Shown piece by piece: positions 41,375 to 50,375 of a stretch of DNA of 64,000 nt (within the stretch, counting starts at the first letter, position 1; each line of letters starts with the position of its first letter). The stretch is from an uncultured Desulfovibrio sp. (lineage in GTDB: Bacteria; Desulfobacterota; Desulfovibrionia; Desulfovibrionales; Desulfovibrionaceae). The translations under genes were made by a program, and so were the position numbers. The stretch lies in the NCBI GenBank assembly GCA_913063155.1, contig CAJXYU010000002.1:434001-498000 (forward strand), in the 5' to 3' direction. The notes beneath the pieces are model-generated. The model was not told where the DNA came from and ran no database searches. It saw only the letters and a list, made by a program, of their open reading frames with translations.

Positions 41375-42301
41375 ATGATGAAAGTAGCAGTTATCGGTTT
41401 GGGCTGGATGGGACGCATCCATCTACGCAATTATACGGAAATGCAGGACATTGAGGTCGTGGGTGTTGTTGACGTGAGCCAGGAGGCTCTGGACCAGGCC
41501 GCCGAGCAGTTCGGCGTGGCCACCTTTACCGACCTGGACGACCTGCTTAAGCACGATATCGACGCCGCCAGCGTGTGTGTGCCCACCAGCATGCACCACG
41601 AAGTGGGGCTCAAGCTCATCGACAAGGGCGCTTCCCTGATCATCGAGAAGCCGCTGGCCATGGACGTGCAGCAGGGACGCGAACTGGTGGAGGCCGCCAA
41701 GGCGAAGGGAGTGTCCCTCATGGTAGGCCATGTGGAACGCTATAACCCTGCAGTGCAGCGCGTGAAGGAGCTGGTCGCCGAAGACGAGGGTATGATCTCC
41801 ATCACCATCGAGCGCGTGGGCCCGTATCCGCCGCGTATCCAGGATGTGGGCGTCATCAAGGACCTGGGGTCCCATGACCTGGACCTGATCCGTTACATCA
41901 CCGGTTCCGATTTCAAGAGCGTCTACGCCGTGAAGTCCACTTCCCTGGGCAAGCACGAGGACACCGCCCTCATCACCGCCGAAATGGAAAATGGCGTGCT
42001 GGCCAACATCTCCACCAACTGGGTGACTCCGTACAAGTCACGCAAGATCAGTGTGGCCTGCGAGTCCAAGTACATCTCCGCCAACCTGGTGACCCAGGAG
42101 GTCAAGGAGTACAGCGCGTTTTCCACTTACGACGCCGCCTACTCCGTGCGCGAATGGCCGCTCATGTTCCGCGAGCCGGTCAAGGCCGAACTCACGGACT
42201 TCCTGACCAGCCTGCGTGAAGGCACGCCCATGCCCATTTCCGGTGAAGACGGCCTGAAGGTCCTGGAAACGTTCGAGCGTATCTTCGACTGCGCATGCTA
42301 G
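41375..42301 (+). CDS. Gfo/Idh/MocA family NAD(P)-dependent oxidoreductase
   Basis: A 308-residue sugar dehydrogenase. The Rossmann motif is KVAVIGLGWMGRIHLRNY (G-x-G-x-x-G), followed by ASVCVPTSMHHEVGLKLID and the EKPLAMDVQQGRELVEAAKA segment with the conserved EKP lysine. The C-terminal dimerisation sheet follows. Members beside lpx genes in related bacteria include the UDP-GlcNAc 3-dehydrogenase GnnA, so a role in lipid A precursor sugars is plausible; no GnnB aminotransferase is beside it. ATG at 41375 chosen from the Rossmann start; a second ATG follows directly. A strong terminator ends the gene. Confidence 0.9.
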   Translation: MMKVAVIGLGWMGRIHLRNYTEMQDIEVVGVVDVSQEALDQAAEQFGVATFTDLDDLLKHDIDAASVCVPTSMHHEVGLKLIDKGASLIIEKPLAMDVQQGRELVEAAKAKGVSLMVGHVERYNPAVQRVKELVAEDEGMISITIERVGPYPPRIQDVGVIKDLGSHDLDLIRYITGSDFKSVYAVKSTSLGKHEDTALITAEMENGVLANISTNWVTPYKSRKISVACESKYISANLVTQEVKEYSAFSTYDAAYSVREWPLMFREPVKAELTDFLTSLREGTPMPISGEDGLKVLETFERIFDCAC

Positions 42302-42321
42302 CCGGGAAGAAAAAGTAAAAG

Positions 42322-42359
42322 AAAAGCCCCCGTGCGGAAGTCCGCGCGGGGGCTTTTTT
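42322..42359. terminator. Strong bidirectional terminator
   Basis: AAAAGCCCCCG...GCGG and CCGC...CGGGGGCTTTTTT arms with a short AAGT loop separate convergent genes. Confidence 0.93.
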
Positions 42360-42374
42360 CCGTGTGGAGGCGGG

Positions 42375-42863
42375 TTAGTGGCCCATGTACCGGTAGAGGA
42401 AGTACCCGGCGGCGGCGAGCGCGCACAGGGCCAGCAGAGTGAACGCCTGGGAAAGTTTTTTGGAACGCGGCATCAGACCTGTTTGTTGCGGCGTTTGTGC
42501 AGGCGACGGCTCGGGCTGCTCCTCTGTCGGGCCGCCCGCTTGCCGTTCACTGGGCCATTGCGGTTCCGGGATTTCCGGTTCCGGGATGTCGTCTCGCTCC
42601 CGAGTCAGCACCAACTCACCGTTTTCCATGGTGATGCTGTAGTATCCTTGTTTGACCTGCTGGCATAAGTCCAGGAGTTTGTCCGCACCGGCAGGTACGC
42701 CGGGCGGCAGGTCCTTCTGCAGGTAGTTGGAAAGCAGTACCACGTGTTTGGCGGGCAGGCCGTAACGGGCGGCGAGATCTTCGAGAATGGGTTTGAAATC
42801 GGGCTGCTCCGTGAGAACCTGTTCAATGATTTCGGTTTCCAGAGTATGGAGTTTTTCAGACAT
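42375..42863 (-). CDS. Tail-anchored protein of unknown function
   Basis: A 162-residue protein. Residues 1-75 are helical and soluble (TEIIEQVLTEQPDFKPILED, AKHVVLLSNYLQKDLPPGVP). A short strand pair YYSITMENGELVLTRERDD leads into a Pro/Glu/Gln-rich linker at about 92-130. A hydrophobic helix (AFTLLALCALAAAGYFLYRY, about 139-158) ends the protein, so it is likely anchored by its C-terminus. AAGGAT lies before the ATG. I recognise no family. It lies downstream of the HAD gene on the same strand, 133 bp away. Confidence 0.72.
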   Translation of the reverse strand: MSEKLHTLETEIIEQVLTEQPDFKPILEDLAARYGLPAKHVVLLSNYLQKDLPPGVPAGADKLLDLCQQVKQGYYSITMENGELVLTRERDDIPEPEIPEPQWPSERQAGGPTEEQPEPSPAQTPQQTGLMPRSKKLSQAFTLLALCALAAAGYFLYRYMGH

Positions 42864-42996
42864 GGAACATCCTTTCTGTATGATGGCAAAAGCTTCCGTA
42901 TTCGCCATGTCGTTTTATTTCCCTGCACGATACAGGACTTCCACAGGGATGACCAAAGGAAACCGAAGATTATACAAGCTTGCGCCGTAGAGGCGG

Positions 42997-43695
42997 CTAT
43001 TGGGGGGAAAGCCGCAGCAGAACCGTGTCGGCGCCCTCGTCCACGACGGTGTCGTCCTTGACGCGCAGCACCGTGAAGTTCGGGCAGGTATGCAGCGCTC
43101 CGTGCTTGAGAAGCTTGTCTCCATCCGCTCCGATGCCGATGCAGGAGGCGCCCGAACCCACGGCGGCCTTCATGCCGCTCACCGAGTCCTCGAAGGCCAC
43201 GGTGTGTTCCTTGGGCAGGCGGAAGCGGGCCATTCCGGTGAGGAAAGGCTCGGGGTGCGGCTTGCCGTTGGTCACATCTTCCACGGAGACGATGTGCTGG
43301 AAATATTGGTGCAGGTCATTGCGCGTGAAATTGCGGTTGACTCTTGCAGGTCCTGCGCTAGTGACCAGTCCGACCTTGATTCCCCGTTCGCAAAGTTGCG
43401 CCAGGAATTCCTTGATCCCCGGCATGGCCAGGAAGTCGTATTCGTCCTCCAACTCGGTGATCCTTCGGAACATGTCGGCCGCTTCCTTTTCAGGCATGTG
43501 GCTGAAGAGGGTCTTCATGGTCAGACGTCCGGGCTGCCCGTGCACATAGGCTACCATGTCCTCGTCGGAAATGGTCTGCCCGTACTCTTCTGCGCCTTTG
43601 CGCCATGCGAATTCAACGCCGGGTCGGGAGTTCATGACTACGCCGTCCATATCGAAGAGCATGAGTTTGATGGGAAAGGGGATGAGTGTGTTCAT
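42997..43695 (-). CDS. HAD superfamily hydrolase, phosphoglucomutase/phosphatase-like
   Basis: A 232-residue subfamily IA HAD enzyme. Motif I is LMLFDMDGVV with nucleophile D15 and acid/base D17. A helical cap (about 25-90) follows, then motif II VGLVTSAG, and the Lys and Asp of motifs III/IV in GKPHPEPF and TVAFEDSVSGMKAAVGSG. Typical roles are phosphoglycolate or sugar-phosphate hydrolysis or beta-phosphoglucomutase; the substrate is not decided by sequence. Its stop overlaps a GCGGCT/AGCCGC hairpin. The gap to the next gene (42864-42996) has no other content that I can see. Confidence 0.92.
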   Translation of the reverse strand: MNTLIPFPIKLMLFDMDGVVMNSRPGVEFAWRKGAEEYGQTISDEDMVAYVHGQPGRLTMKTLFSHMPEKEAADMFRRITELEDEYDFLAMPGIKEFLAQLCERGIKVGLVTSAGPARVNRNFTRNDLHQYFQHIVSVEDVTNGKPHPEPFLTGMARFRLPKEHTVAFEDSVSGMKAAVGSGASCIGIGADGDKLLKHGALHTCPNFTVLRVKDDTVVDEGADTVLLRLSPQ

Positions 43696-43737
43696 GCTGG
43701 CCCTGTATCACGGTTGAGGGTTGGAAGCGAGCGGAAA

Positions 43738-43766
43738 GGACTTTTTTCGCAGGGCGAAAAAAGTCC
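43738..43766 (-). terminator. Terminator after the ClC gene
   Basis: Perfect 13-bp arms GGACTTTTTTCGC and GCGAAAAAAGTCC with a 3-nt loop lie 16 bp past the ClC stop. Confidence 0.85.
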
Positions 43767-43782
43767 GGGAGGCCCTGGGCGG

Positions 43783-45594
43783 CTAATCCTCGTCCAAAGC
43801 CTCGACAATGGCGTCGTGGTAGGCGTTGAACACGTCTTCGCGGTTGAGCAGGCCCAGGAAAGTGTTGGTGTCCTCCTCGCTCACCACGGGGATCTGTCCG
43901 TAGTCCGTGTCCACGAAACGCAGCAGGGCCTGGTACATGCTGTAGTCGGGGCGCACGTAAGTGGGCTTGGTGGTCAGGTCCCGAACCACGATGAGGTCGA
44001 AGAGATCCTCCTCGAACATGTACTGGCGCACCGCATGGATGGAGAGCATTCCGATGTACCGGCCTTTTTCGTCGCGCACCGGGAAGTTGAGCTGGTTGGT
44101 GTTGGCGATGATGTCGGTCAGGGCGCGCAGGGTGATGTTCTCCTCCAGCACGACGACCTGGCTGGGGGTGAACACGTCAGTGACCTGCAGCTGCTCCAGG
44201 ATGTTGATGGTCGTGTCTTCCAAATGCGCGGGCGAGTCGAACTTGTTCTCCACCTGATTTTCGTACAGCGAAGTGTTGCGCGAGAGCACGATGCAGATGG
44301 CCGAGGCCAGCATGAGCGGGGCCAGGAGGCCGTAGCCCTGGGTCAGTTCCGTGACCATGACCAGCGGGCCGATGGGCGCGTTGGCCACCCCCGCGAAGAA
44401 TGCGGCCATGCCCACCAGGATGTAGGCCCCGGGCTGGGTGACGATGTCCGGAAAGAACTTGTGGGCGACCTTGCCTACAAGGCCGCCTGACATGCCGCCC
44501 ACGAACAGGGCGGGGGCGAACATGCCGCCGGACATGCCGGAGCCGATGGTCACCGAGGTGGCCACGGTCTTACCGATCATGATCCAGCACATGGCCGCGA
44601 TGGGCATTTGGCCCAGGATGGCCAGTTCCAGCCAACCGTAACCGCCGGAAAGGAGCTGGGGATAGGTCATGCCCATGAGGCCCATGAGCAGGCCGCCCGC
44701 AGCCGTGGACCACATGAGTCCCACCTTTTCCTTGAGTGGGAAGAAAAGCTTGTACTTGATGGCGTAGAAGGTCTTGACGTAGAGCCAGCCGGTCCCGGCG
44801 CAGAACAGGGCCAGGATGGCGTAGAAGATGAGTTCGCGCGGGTCGCTGAACTGAAAGCGCGGGATGCCGAAAATGGGCTCTGTTCCGTAGACCAGAGAGA
44901 AAACGGAATAGGCCACCACCGAGGACATGATGGACGGCAGCATGGCCTCGGATTCGAAGTCCTCGCGATAGATGACCTCGATGGCCGTGAGCGCGCCGCC
45001 CAAGGGGGCGCGGAAGACCGCTCCAAGACCGCCCGCGGCACCCGACAGAAGCAGGATGCGCCGTTCTTTTGCCGAGAGATCGAATTTTTCGGCCAGCCAT
45101 GAGCCGATGCCCGCCCCGATCTGGGTGATGGGACCCTCGCGCCCGGCGCTGCCGCCCGAGGCGATGGTCATGATGGAGGTGATTCCCTTGATCAGGGGCA
45201 CCAGGGGACGCAGGAACCCGCCTTTGTTGTGAAAGACGTTGATGGTGGCGTCGGTGCCGTCGGTGCCGCCCGAAACCGTGTCCGGAATGAAGCGGCTGAC
45301 CAGCCAGCCGGTGAACAGGCCGGTAAGCGTGGTGGCCACGGGGATGACCCAGGCGCGTGTGACGCCGTGTTCGGCGTGGAACAGGGCTTCACCCGCCGGG
45401 TGCGGAGAGATGATGCCCGCCAGCTTGGCCTGCAGCAGGTGCTTGCCCACCTCGATGGCGCCGAAGAAGACCACGGCGGTCAGGCCGGAGAGCGCGCCCA
45501 CGAGCGCGCCGATCACCAGCCAGCGAAATGATGCGATGCTACGGTATGATTTTACGAAGTCGCGCCAGTACCGGAATATGGGACTGAATGCCAT
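43783..45594 (-). CDS. ClC-type chloride channel/antiporter with CBS domains
   Basis: A 603-residue membrane protein. The ion path signatures are GGTDGTDATINVFH near the GSGIP-like first motif, GGSAGREGPITQIGAGIGSW with the gating Glu in GREGP, and GSGMSGGMFAPALFVGGMSG (GxFxP-type). About 12 hydrophobic segments are followed by a cytoplasmic CBS pair at about 455-595 (TDVFTPSQVVVLEE and DLTTKPTYVRPDYSMYQALL), which could bind adenine nucleotides. The gating Glu suggests a chloride/proton antiporter rather than a pure channel, though this needs the second internal Glu to be checked. The start codon lies 2 bp after the ribF stop, so translation is coupled. Confidence 0.93.
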   Translation of the reverse strand: MAFSPIFRYWRDFVKSYRSIASFRWLVIGALVGALSGLTAVVFFGAIEVGKHLLQAKLAGIISPHPAGEALFHAEHGVTRAWVIPVATTLTGLFTGWLVSRFIPDTVSGGTDGTDATINVFHNKGGFLRPLVPLIKGITSIMTIASGGSAGREGPITQIGAGIGSWLAEKFDLSAKERRILLLSGAAGGLGAVFRAPLGGALTAIEVIYREDFESEAMLPSIMSSVVAYSVFSLVYGTEPIFGIPRFQFSDPRELIFYAILALFCAGTGWLYVKTFYAIKYKLFFPLKEKVGLMWSTAAGGLLMGLMGMTYPQLLSGGYGWLELAILGQMPIAAMCWIMIGKTVATSVTIGSGMSGGMFAPALFVGGMSGGLVGKVAHKFFPDIVTQPGAYILVGMAAFFAGVANAPIGPLVMVTELTQGYGLLAPLMLASAICIVLSRNTSLYENQVENKFDSPAHLEDTTINILEQLQVTDVFTPSQVVVLEENITLRALTDIIANTNQLNFPVRDEKGRYIGMLSIHAVRQYMFEEDLFDLIVVRDLTTKPTYVRPDYSMYQALLRFVDTDYGQIPVVSEEDTNTFLGLLNREDVFNAYHDAIVEALDED

Positions 45595-45596
45595 GG

Positions 45597-46568
45597 TTAA
45601 CCCACCTTCACATCGGCTTGGGTGACCTTGATGCTTGCTTCGGGGCGGCCCAGGATCTGGCGGCCCAGTTCCACGTCCCTGGCTATGCGGGCCTTGAGTT
45701 CGTCGATGCCGTTGAATTTCTGTTCACTTCGGATGCGCTGCACGAAATGGATTTGGATGTCCTTGCCGTACAGGTCTCCGGAAAAGTCGAGGATGTGCGC
45801 TTCCACGGACAGGGCCTCGTTGCCGAAAGTAGGATTTTTGCCGATGTTGGCGACGCCCATGTGGATGGCGCCCGCCACTTCCACCCAGATGGCATAGACG
45901 CCGGTCATGGGAAAAAGTTCGTCCACCAGTTTGAGGTTGGCCGTGGGGAAGCCCAGGAGCTTGCCGCCGCGCTTCATGCCGTGAATGACCTCGCCCCGGA
46001 CCTGGAAGAAGCGGCCCAGCAAGGGGCGTGCGTCCCATACGTCGCCTGCCTGCACCAGGTCGCGGATGCGGGTGGAGCTGACGATGGCCCCTTCCAGAGA
46101 GACGGGGTCCAGACGTTCCACGCAGAAGCCGTGCTTTTCCCCGATGCCGCGCAGGCGTTCGTAGTCGCCGGACCGGCCCTTGCCCATGTGATAGTCGTAA
46201 CCGATGGTCAACTCGCGCATGTGCAGGCCGTCCACGAGGTATTTCTTGACGAATTCCTCGGGAGCCAGAGCCGCCATTTCATGGTCGAACTCGAGCAGCA
46301 GGGCGATCTGGGGGCCGAACTGGGAGATGAGTTCCAGTTTTTGCCGGGTCATGGTGATGAACGGTGGAGAGTTGCGCTGAGTCAGCACCCGCAGCGGATG
46401 CGGGTCGAAGGTTACGACGACGCTTGTCAGGCCTTTTGCTTCGGCCTTGGCGCAGGTCTGGTTTATGAGTTTCTGGTGTCCTCTATGCACACCATCGAAG
46501 TTTCCGATGGTGACGCTGGACCCGCTGAGGGCTTCTTGTATTTCTTCAGGTTTCCTGACGACGATCAT
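45597..46568 (-). CDS. ribF: Bifunctional riboflavin kinase / FAD synthetase
   Basis: A 323-residue enzyme that phosphorylates riboflavin to FMN and adenylates FMN to FAD. The N-terminal nucleotidyltransferase half has VTIGNFDGVHRGHQKLI and VVTFDPHPLRVL. The C-terminal kinase half begins near GRFFQVRGEVIHGMKRGGKL and has LGFPTANLKL, the P-T-A-N metal site, then GVANIGKNPTFG. Length is normal. No FMN riboswitch structure is apparent in the 69-bp gap upstream. It is followed directly by the ClC gene. Confidence 0.96.
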   Translation of the reverse strand: MIVVRKPEEIQEALSGSSVTIGNFDGVHRGHQKLINQTCAKAEAKGLTSVVVTFDPHPLRVLTQRNSPPFITMTRQKLELISQFGPQIALLLEFDHEMAALAPEEFVKKYLVDGLHMRELTIGYDYHMGKGRSGDYERLRGIGEKHGFCVERLDPVSLEGAIVSSTRIRDLVQAGDVWDARPLLGRFFQVRGEVIHGMKRGGKLLGFPTANLKLVDELFPMTGVYAIWVEVAGAIHMGVANIGKNPTFGNEALSVEAHILDFSGDLYGKDIQIHFVQRIRSEQKFNGIDELKARIARDVELGRQILGRPEASIKVTQADVKVG

Positions 46569-46637
46569 TGTATCCTAATCCCGGTGAAGTAAAGACGCGG
46601 GTATAGCTACCCCAATTCGTTCCGGTCAGCAAGGGGG

Positions 46638-48065
46638 CTACTTTTTGCCGAAGTTGTCCATGGTTTCCTTGAGCTTCTTGAGCTTTTCCTTGTCTTCTTC
46701 GGTCTTGGCCAGGGCGCTGGCCTTGTCGTAATGGAACCGGGCCTTGCTCGGGTTCATGTAATAGACTTGGCTGTAGGCCAGGTGAAGGTGCCCGTTGAAG
46801 GGGTCGCCGGACTCCCCGAGAATCTTGCCCAGGTAATAATGGACCTCGCCGTCCTCGGGCACGGTCTGCAGCACCTTTTTCATGGTGGGAATCGCTCTCT
46901 GGTAATCGCCGTTTTCCGCTTGGAGCAGGGAAAGGTAGAACAGGGCCAGCGCATCCTTGGGATTTTTTATGACGGCCTTCTGGAGCAGTGCGCCTGCGCG
47001 CTTTGCATCGCCTGTCTTGTAGAAATACCGTCCGGCTTCGCGCAGCACCAGGGGGTCGTTGTCGTCCATTGCCAGGGCCTTTTCGAAAAATTTCTTGGCT
47101 TCGCCGGTCTTCTTGAGTCGCAGCAGGGCAATGCCGCGGCCCATGTTGTCCAGGGCGGTGTACTGGCTTTCGGGCTTGCTCTTGAAGTGACCGAGCGCGG
47201 TCTGGGCGGGAGTCAGCTTGGCCATGATGATGGTTTGGACCCGGTGAAGTTCGGTGTTGTCGTCCTTGCGCTTTGTGAAGGTCGCGGGCATGCGGTCGAT
47301 GCGCGCATTGAGGTAGGTGATGCGTTCGCTGAGACCTGGGTGGGTGGACAGATAGCTCGGGATGTCGCTGCGCCCCATGAACCACTTGTTTTTGAGCATG
47401 ATCTCGAACATCTGGCCCATGCCCTTGGGATTGAACCCGGCCTCCACCATTGAATTGAGGCCCACGTGGTCGGCGTCTCGTTCATCGGCCCGCGAATAGG
47501 CGAGCATGGCGGTCTGTGCCGTGGCCTGGGAGCCCATGACAAGGGCCGCGCCCGCACTGGTGCCGCTCTGTCCGTTGGTGGCGGCGCCGAGGAAAATGCC
47601 CGCAAGAGTGCCCAGCATGGATGCAAGGCCCACTTTGCTGGCTTTTTCGATGCGGGCGGCCATGTGGCGCTGGGAGCAGTGGGCGAGCTCGTGCGCAATG
47701 ACTCCGGCAAGGGCGGATTCCGAGGGGGCCTTGGTGATGAGCCCGGTGAAGACGTAGATGTATCCGCCGGGAATGGCGAACGCGTTCATGGAATCGTGGC
47801 CGATGACCGCACTTCTCACCTTGAAGGGCATGGGTTTCTTGGCCTTGACTATCCGTTCCACCAGGCCCTTGATGTACCCGTCGATCATCGGGTCTCCCAC
47901 CACGCCCATCTTGGACCTGATCATGCGGTCGAATTCCCGGCCCATCTTCTTCTCGTCCTTGATGCTCGGGCCGTCGAACAGGGCATGCGCCGTGGAGGGC
48001 GGCAGGACCAGAAGGGCCATGAGCAGGATCATGAGCGGAAGTGAGAACAGTCGGTTGATATGCAT
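46638..48065 (-). CDS. Periplasmic M48 metalloprotease with TPR repeats (BepA-like)
   Basis: A 475-residue exported protease. The signal peptide covers about residues 1-28 (LPLMILLMALLVLPPSTAHA). The zinc motif HELAH is at 125-129, with the third ligand in SRADERDADHVGLNSMVEAG; GLSERITYLNARIDRMP closes the protease domain. From about 280 on, several TPR-type helical pairs are visible (SQYTALDNMGRGIALLRLKK, DPLVLREAGRYFYKTGDAKR). BepA of Escherichia coli has this architecture and length (487) and controls outer-membrane protein assembly, so I infer a similar role. It is monocistronic as far as visible. Confidence 0.93.
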   Translation of the reverse strand: MHINRLFSLPLMILLMALLVLPPSTAHALFDGPSIKDEKKMGREFDRMIRSKMGVVGDPMIDGYIKGLVERIVKAKKPMPFKVRSAVIGHDSMNAFAIPGGYIYVFTGLITKAPSESALAGVIAHELAHCSQRHMAARIEKASKVGLASMLGTLAGIFLGAATNGQSGTSAGAALVMGSQATAQTAMLAYSRADERDADHVGLNSMVEAGFNPKGMGQMFEIMLKNKWFMGRSDIPSYLSTHPGLSERITYLNARIDRMPATFTKRKDDNTELHRVQTIIMAKLTPAQTALGHFKSKPESQYTALDNMGRGIALLRLKKTGEAKKFFEKALAMDDNDPLVLREAGRYFYKTGDAKRAGALLQKAVIKNPKDALALFYLSLLQAENGDYQRAIPTMKKVLQTVPEDGEVHYYLGKILGESGDPFNGHLHLAYSQVYYMNPSKARFHYDKASALAKTEEDKEKLKKLKETMDNFGKK

Positions 48066-48134
48066 AGGTTCACCGTACTTGGTTTATCCGACAATTGTAA
48101 TCATTTCGTTTCCCGGGGCAAGGGCGGTAAAAAG

Positions 48135-48167
48135 CAACGGGACACGGCATGATTCCGCGTCCCGTTG
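48135..48167 (-). terminator. Terminator after rho
   Basis: CAACGGGAC(A)CGG and CCG(C)GTCCCGTTG form a long stem; on the minus strand it is followed by CTTTTTA. Confidence 0.85.
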
Positions 48168-48194
48168 TGTATCTTTTCATGGGCAGGCAGACGC

Positions 48195-49475
48195 CTACTT
48201 GTTCATCATGTCCAGGAATTCCTTGTTGTTCTTGGTGCCTTTCATCTTGTCGATGAGGAATTCCATGGAATCGATGGAGTTCATGGGGGAGAGCAGTTTG
48301 CGCAGGATCCAGACGCGGTTGAGCACATCCTCTTCCAAAAGCAGTTCTTCCTTGCGGGTGCCCGAACGGTTGATGTCGATGGCCGGGAAGACACGCTTTT
48401 CGGACAGGTGGCGGTCCAGATAGATGTCCAGGTTGCCGGTACCCTTGAATTCTTCGAAGATGACTTCATCCATACGGGAGCCCGTGTCGATGAGGGCCGT
48501 GGCGATGATGGTCAGGGAGCCGCCTTCCTCAATGTTGCGGGCTGCGCCGAAGAAGCGCTTGGGACGCTGAAGAGCGTTGGCGTCGATACCGCCGGAAAGC
48601 ACGCGGCCGGAGGAAGGGGTCACGGCGTTGTAGGCGCGGCCAAGACGGGTGATGGAGTCCAGCAGGACCACCACGTCGCGTTTGCGTTCCACCAGACGTT
48701 TGGCCTTCTCCATGACCATTTCGGCCACCTGCACGTGACGCTGCGGCGGTTCGTCGAAGGTGGAGCTGATCACTTCGGCCCTGACCGTGCGTTCCATGTC
48801 CGTCACTTCCTCGGGACGTTCGTCGATGAGCAGGACAATGAGGTCGACGTCCGGGTTGTTGGCGTTGATGGAGTTGGCGATGGACTGGAGCATCATGGTC
48901 TTACCGGTGCGGGGCGGAGCCACGAGCAGGCCGCGCTGGCCAAAACCGATGGGTGCCAGCAGGTCGATGACCCGGGAAGTGTAGTTCTTGTCCCCATTTT
49001 CCATGCGGATCATGCGTTCGGGGTACAAAGGGGTCAGGTTGTCGAACAGCACCAGGTTCTTGGAGTGCTCGGGAGCCTCGAAACCGATTTCGCTGACACG
49101 AAGCAGGGCAAAGTAGCGTTCGCCTTCCTTGGGCGGACGGATCTGGCCGGAAACCACATCGCCCTTGCGCAGCCCGAACCTCCTGATCTGGGACGGCGAC
49201 ACGTAGATGTCGTCCGGACCGGGCATGTAGCTGTAGGTTGGGGAGCGGAGGAAGCCGAAACCGTCGGGCAGTATTTCCAGAACGCCTTCGCCGTAGATCT
49301 GGCCGTTCTGGGAGGCGCAGTTCTGAAGCAGGGCGAAGATGAGCTCCTGCTTGCGCATACCGCTGGGGTTTTCAACCTTGAACTCGACGGCCAGCTCGGT
49401 GAGCTCTTTCATGCTCTTGAGCTTGAGTTCGGAGAGATTCATTTTTTCAATGGATGGTTCCTTTTTCTTTGCCAT
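48195..49475 (-). CDS. rho: Transcription termination factor Rho
   Basis: A 426-residue hexameric RNA helicase. Order: N-terminal helix bundle ([20 protein letters not shown]), cold-shock-type RNA-binding domain with GFGFLRSP and [20 protein letters not shown], Walker A in [20 protein letters not shown] (about 178-187), Walker [18 protein letters not shown], then the Q- and R-loop segments [20 protein letters not shown]. Length is close to the Escherichia coli protein (419). The gene starts ATGGCA in the frame chosen; the leader upstream is long (see next entry), compatible with the autogenous control known for rho. Confidence 0.98.
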   Translation of the reverse strand: MAKKKEPSIEKMNLSELKLKSMKELTELAVEFKVENPSGMRKQELIFALLQNCASQNGQIYGEGVLEILPDGFGFLRSPTYSYMPGPDDIYVSPSQIRRFGLRKGDVVSGQIRPPKEGERYFALLRVSEIGFEAPEHSKNLVLFDNLTPLYPERMIRMENGDKNYTSRVIDLLAPIGFGQRGLLVAPPRTGKTMMLQSIANSINANNPDVDLIVLLIDERPEEVTDMERTVRAEVISSTFDEPPQRHVQVAEMVMEKAKRLVERKRDVVVLLDSITRLGRAYNAVTPSSGRVLSGGIDANALQRPKRFFGAARNIEEGGSLTIIATALIDTGSRMDEVIFEEFKGTGNLDIYLDRHLSEKRVFPAIDINRSGTRKEELLLEEDVLNRVWILRKLLSPMNSIDSMEFLIDKMKGTKNNKEFLDMMNK

Positions 49476-49785
49476 ACTTCTCAGATTCTTTGTTTTTGGA
49501 AATGTTCACGGGATAGATCATACGCCACAAAATATCGAAAACTGCGGTCGACCGCATGGATAGCCGTGTTTCCCCTCTTCAGGGATTCCCTTATAGATGT
49601 CGGTGTGCAGGGGTCGGGAAGCCGGAATTCAGAATTACTTCCGGTTTGGGAAAGTAGTAATGCGTCCTCTCGGGTTTAGCTATTATACTTTGGGGGGGAA
49701 CTATAAGTTTTCGGTTGCGAAGGAGTCATTCGGCTCCCACGCAAGACCGGGTTACATGAAAGTGAGGTTCTTGACAACAGATTTG
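49476..49785 (-). promoter_or_regulatory. Long rho leader region with palindrome
   Basis: 310 bp without a gene. A perfect 14-bp palindrome TGCGGTCGACCGCA is at 49543-49556, a CCGGAA/TTCCGG hairpin at about 49622-49644, and a minus-strand TATAAT at 49682-49687 that could serve a leader of about 200 nt for rho. No clear -35 accompanies it. A G7 tract lies at 49692-49698. Confidence 0.4.
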
Positions 49786-50310
49786 CTACTCGTCTTCGTC
49801 ATTCTCTTCGCCGTTGTCCATGACGTCCTTGAACATCTCGTGGATGTCGTCGCGGATCTCTTCCTGGTCGCGGCCTACGGCATAAGCCAGCTCCATGGTC
49901 ACCAGGCCCATGGCCTGTTCCAGAAGGCGGCGCTCGCCAAAGGAAAGTTCCTTGTCCTTACCGATGAGAAAAAGTTCCTTGAGCACATAGGCCACGTCGG
50001 CGAGATCTCCGCTTTTGAGCTTTTCGGAATACTCGCGGTAACGACGGTTCCAGTTCTGTCCGGTATATCCGGTGAAGTCGGAACGATCCTTGAGGGACTC
50101 GAAGATGGCTTGGCCGGTGCGCAGGCTGGAAACGGGGCGCAGGCCCACGTTCGTGGCGTTGGCTACGGGAACCATGAGGGTCACGTTGTTGCTTAGAATT
50201 CGGACGATATAGAAGTCCGCAGTGGCGCCACCGATCTCCTGCGTTTCGATACGCTCGACCTTTCCGACACCTTGTGAGGGGTAAACTACCAGTTCATTGA
50301 CCTTGAACAC
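49786..50310 (-). CDS. CarD family transcription regulator
   Basis: A 174-residue RNA polymerase-binding protein. The N-terminal domain FKVNELVVYPSQGVGKVERI is the Tudor-like fold that contacts the beta subunit. The helical C-terminal half (RYREYSEKLKSGDLADVAYV, FGERRLLEQAMGLVTMELAY) binds DNA next to the promoter bubble. It ends in an acidic tail, MDNGEENDEDE. The start is a GTG with AAGGAG about 10 nt upstream. CarD proteins stabilise open complexes at rRNA and stress promoters; it is upstream of rho and downstream of pth on the same strand. Confidence 0.95.
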   Translation of the reverse strand: MFKVNELVVYPSQGVGKVERIETQEIGGATADFYIVRILSNNVTLMVPVANATNVGLRPVSSLRTGQAIFESLKDRSDFTGYTGQNWNRRYREYSEKLKSGDLADVAYVLKELFLIGKDKELSFGERRLLEQAMGLVTMELAYAVGRDQEEIRDDIHEMFKDVMDNGEENDEDE

Positions 50311-50375
50311 GTTAACAGGGACTCCTTAAATGATCTTGTGCTGTAGCGGCAAATTTCATCATACCCGAAAGGCAA

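Noticed and set aside
46569-46637. Possible FMN riboswitch before ribF
   Set aside because: The gap is too short and shows none of the conserved RFN core sequences.
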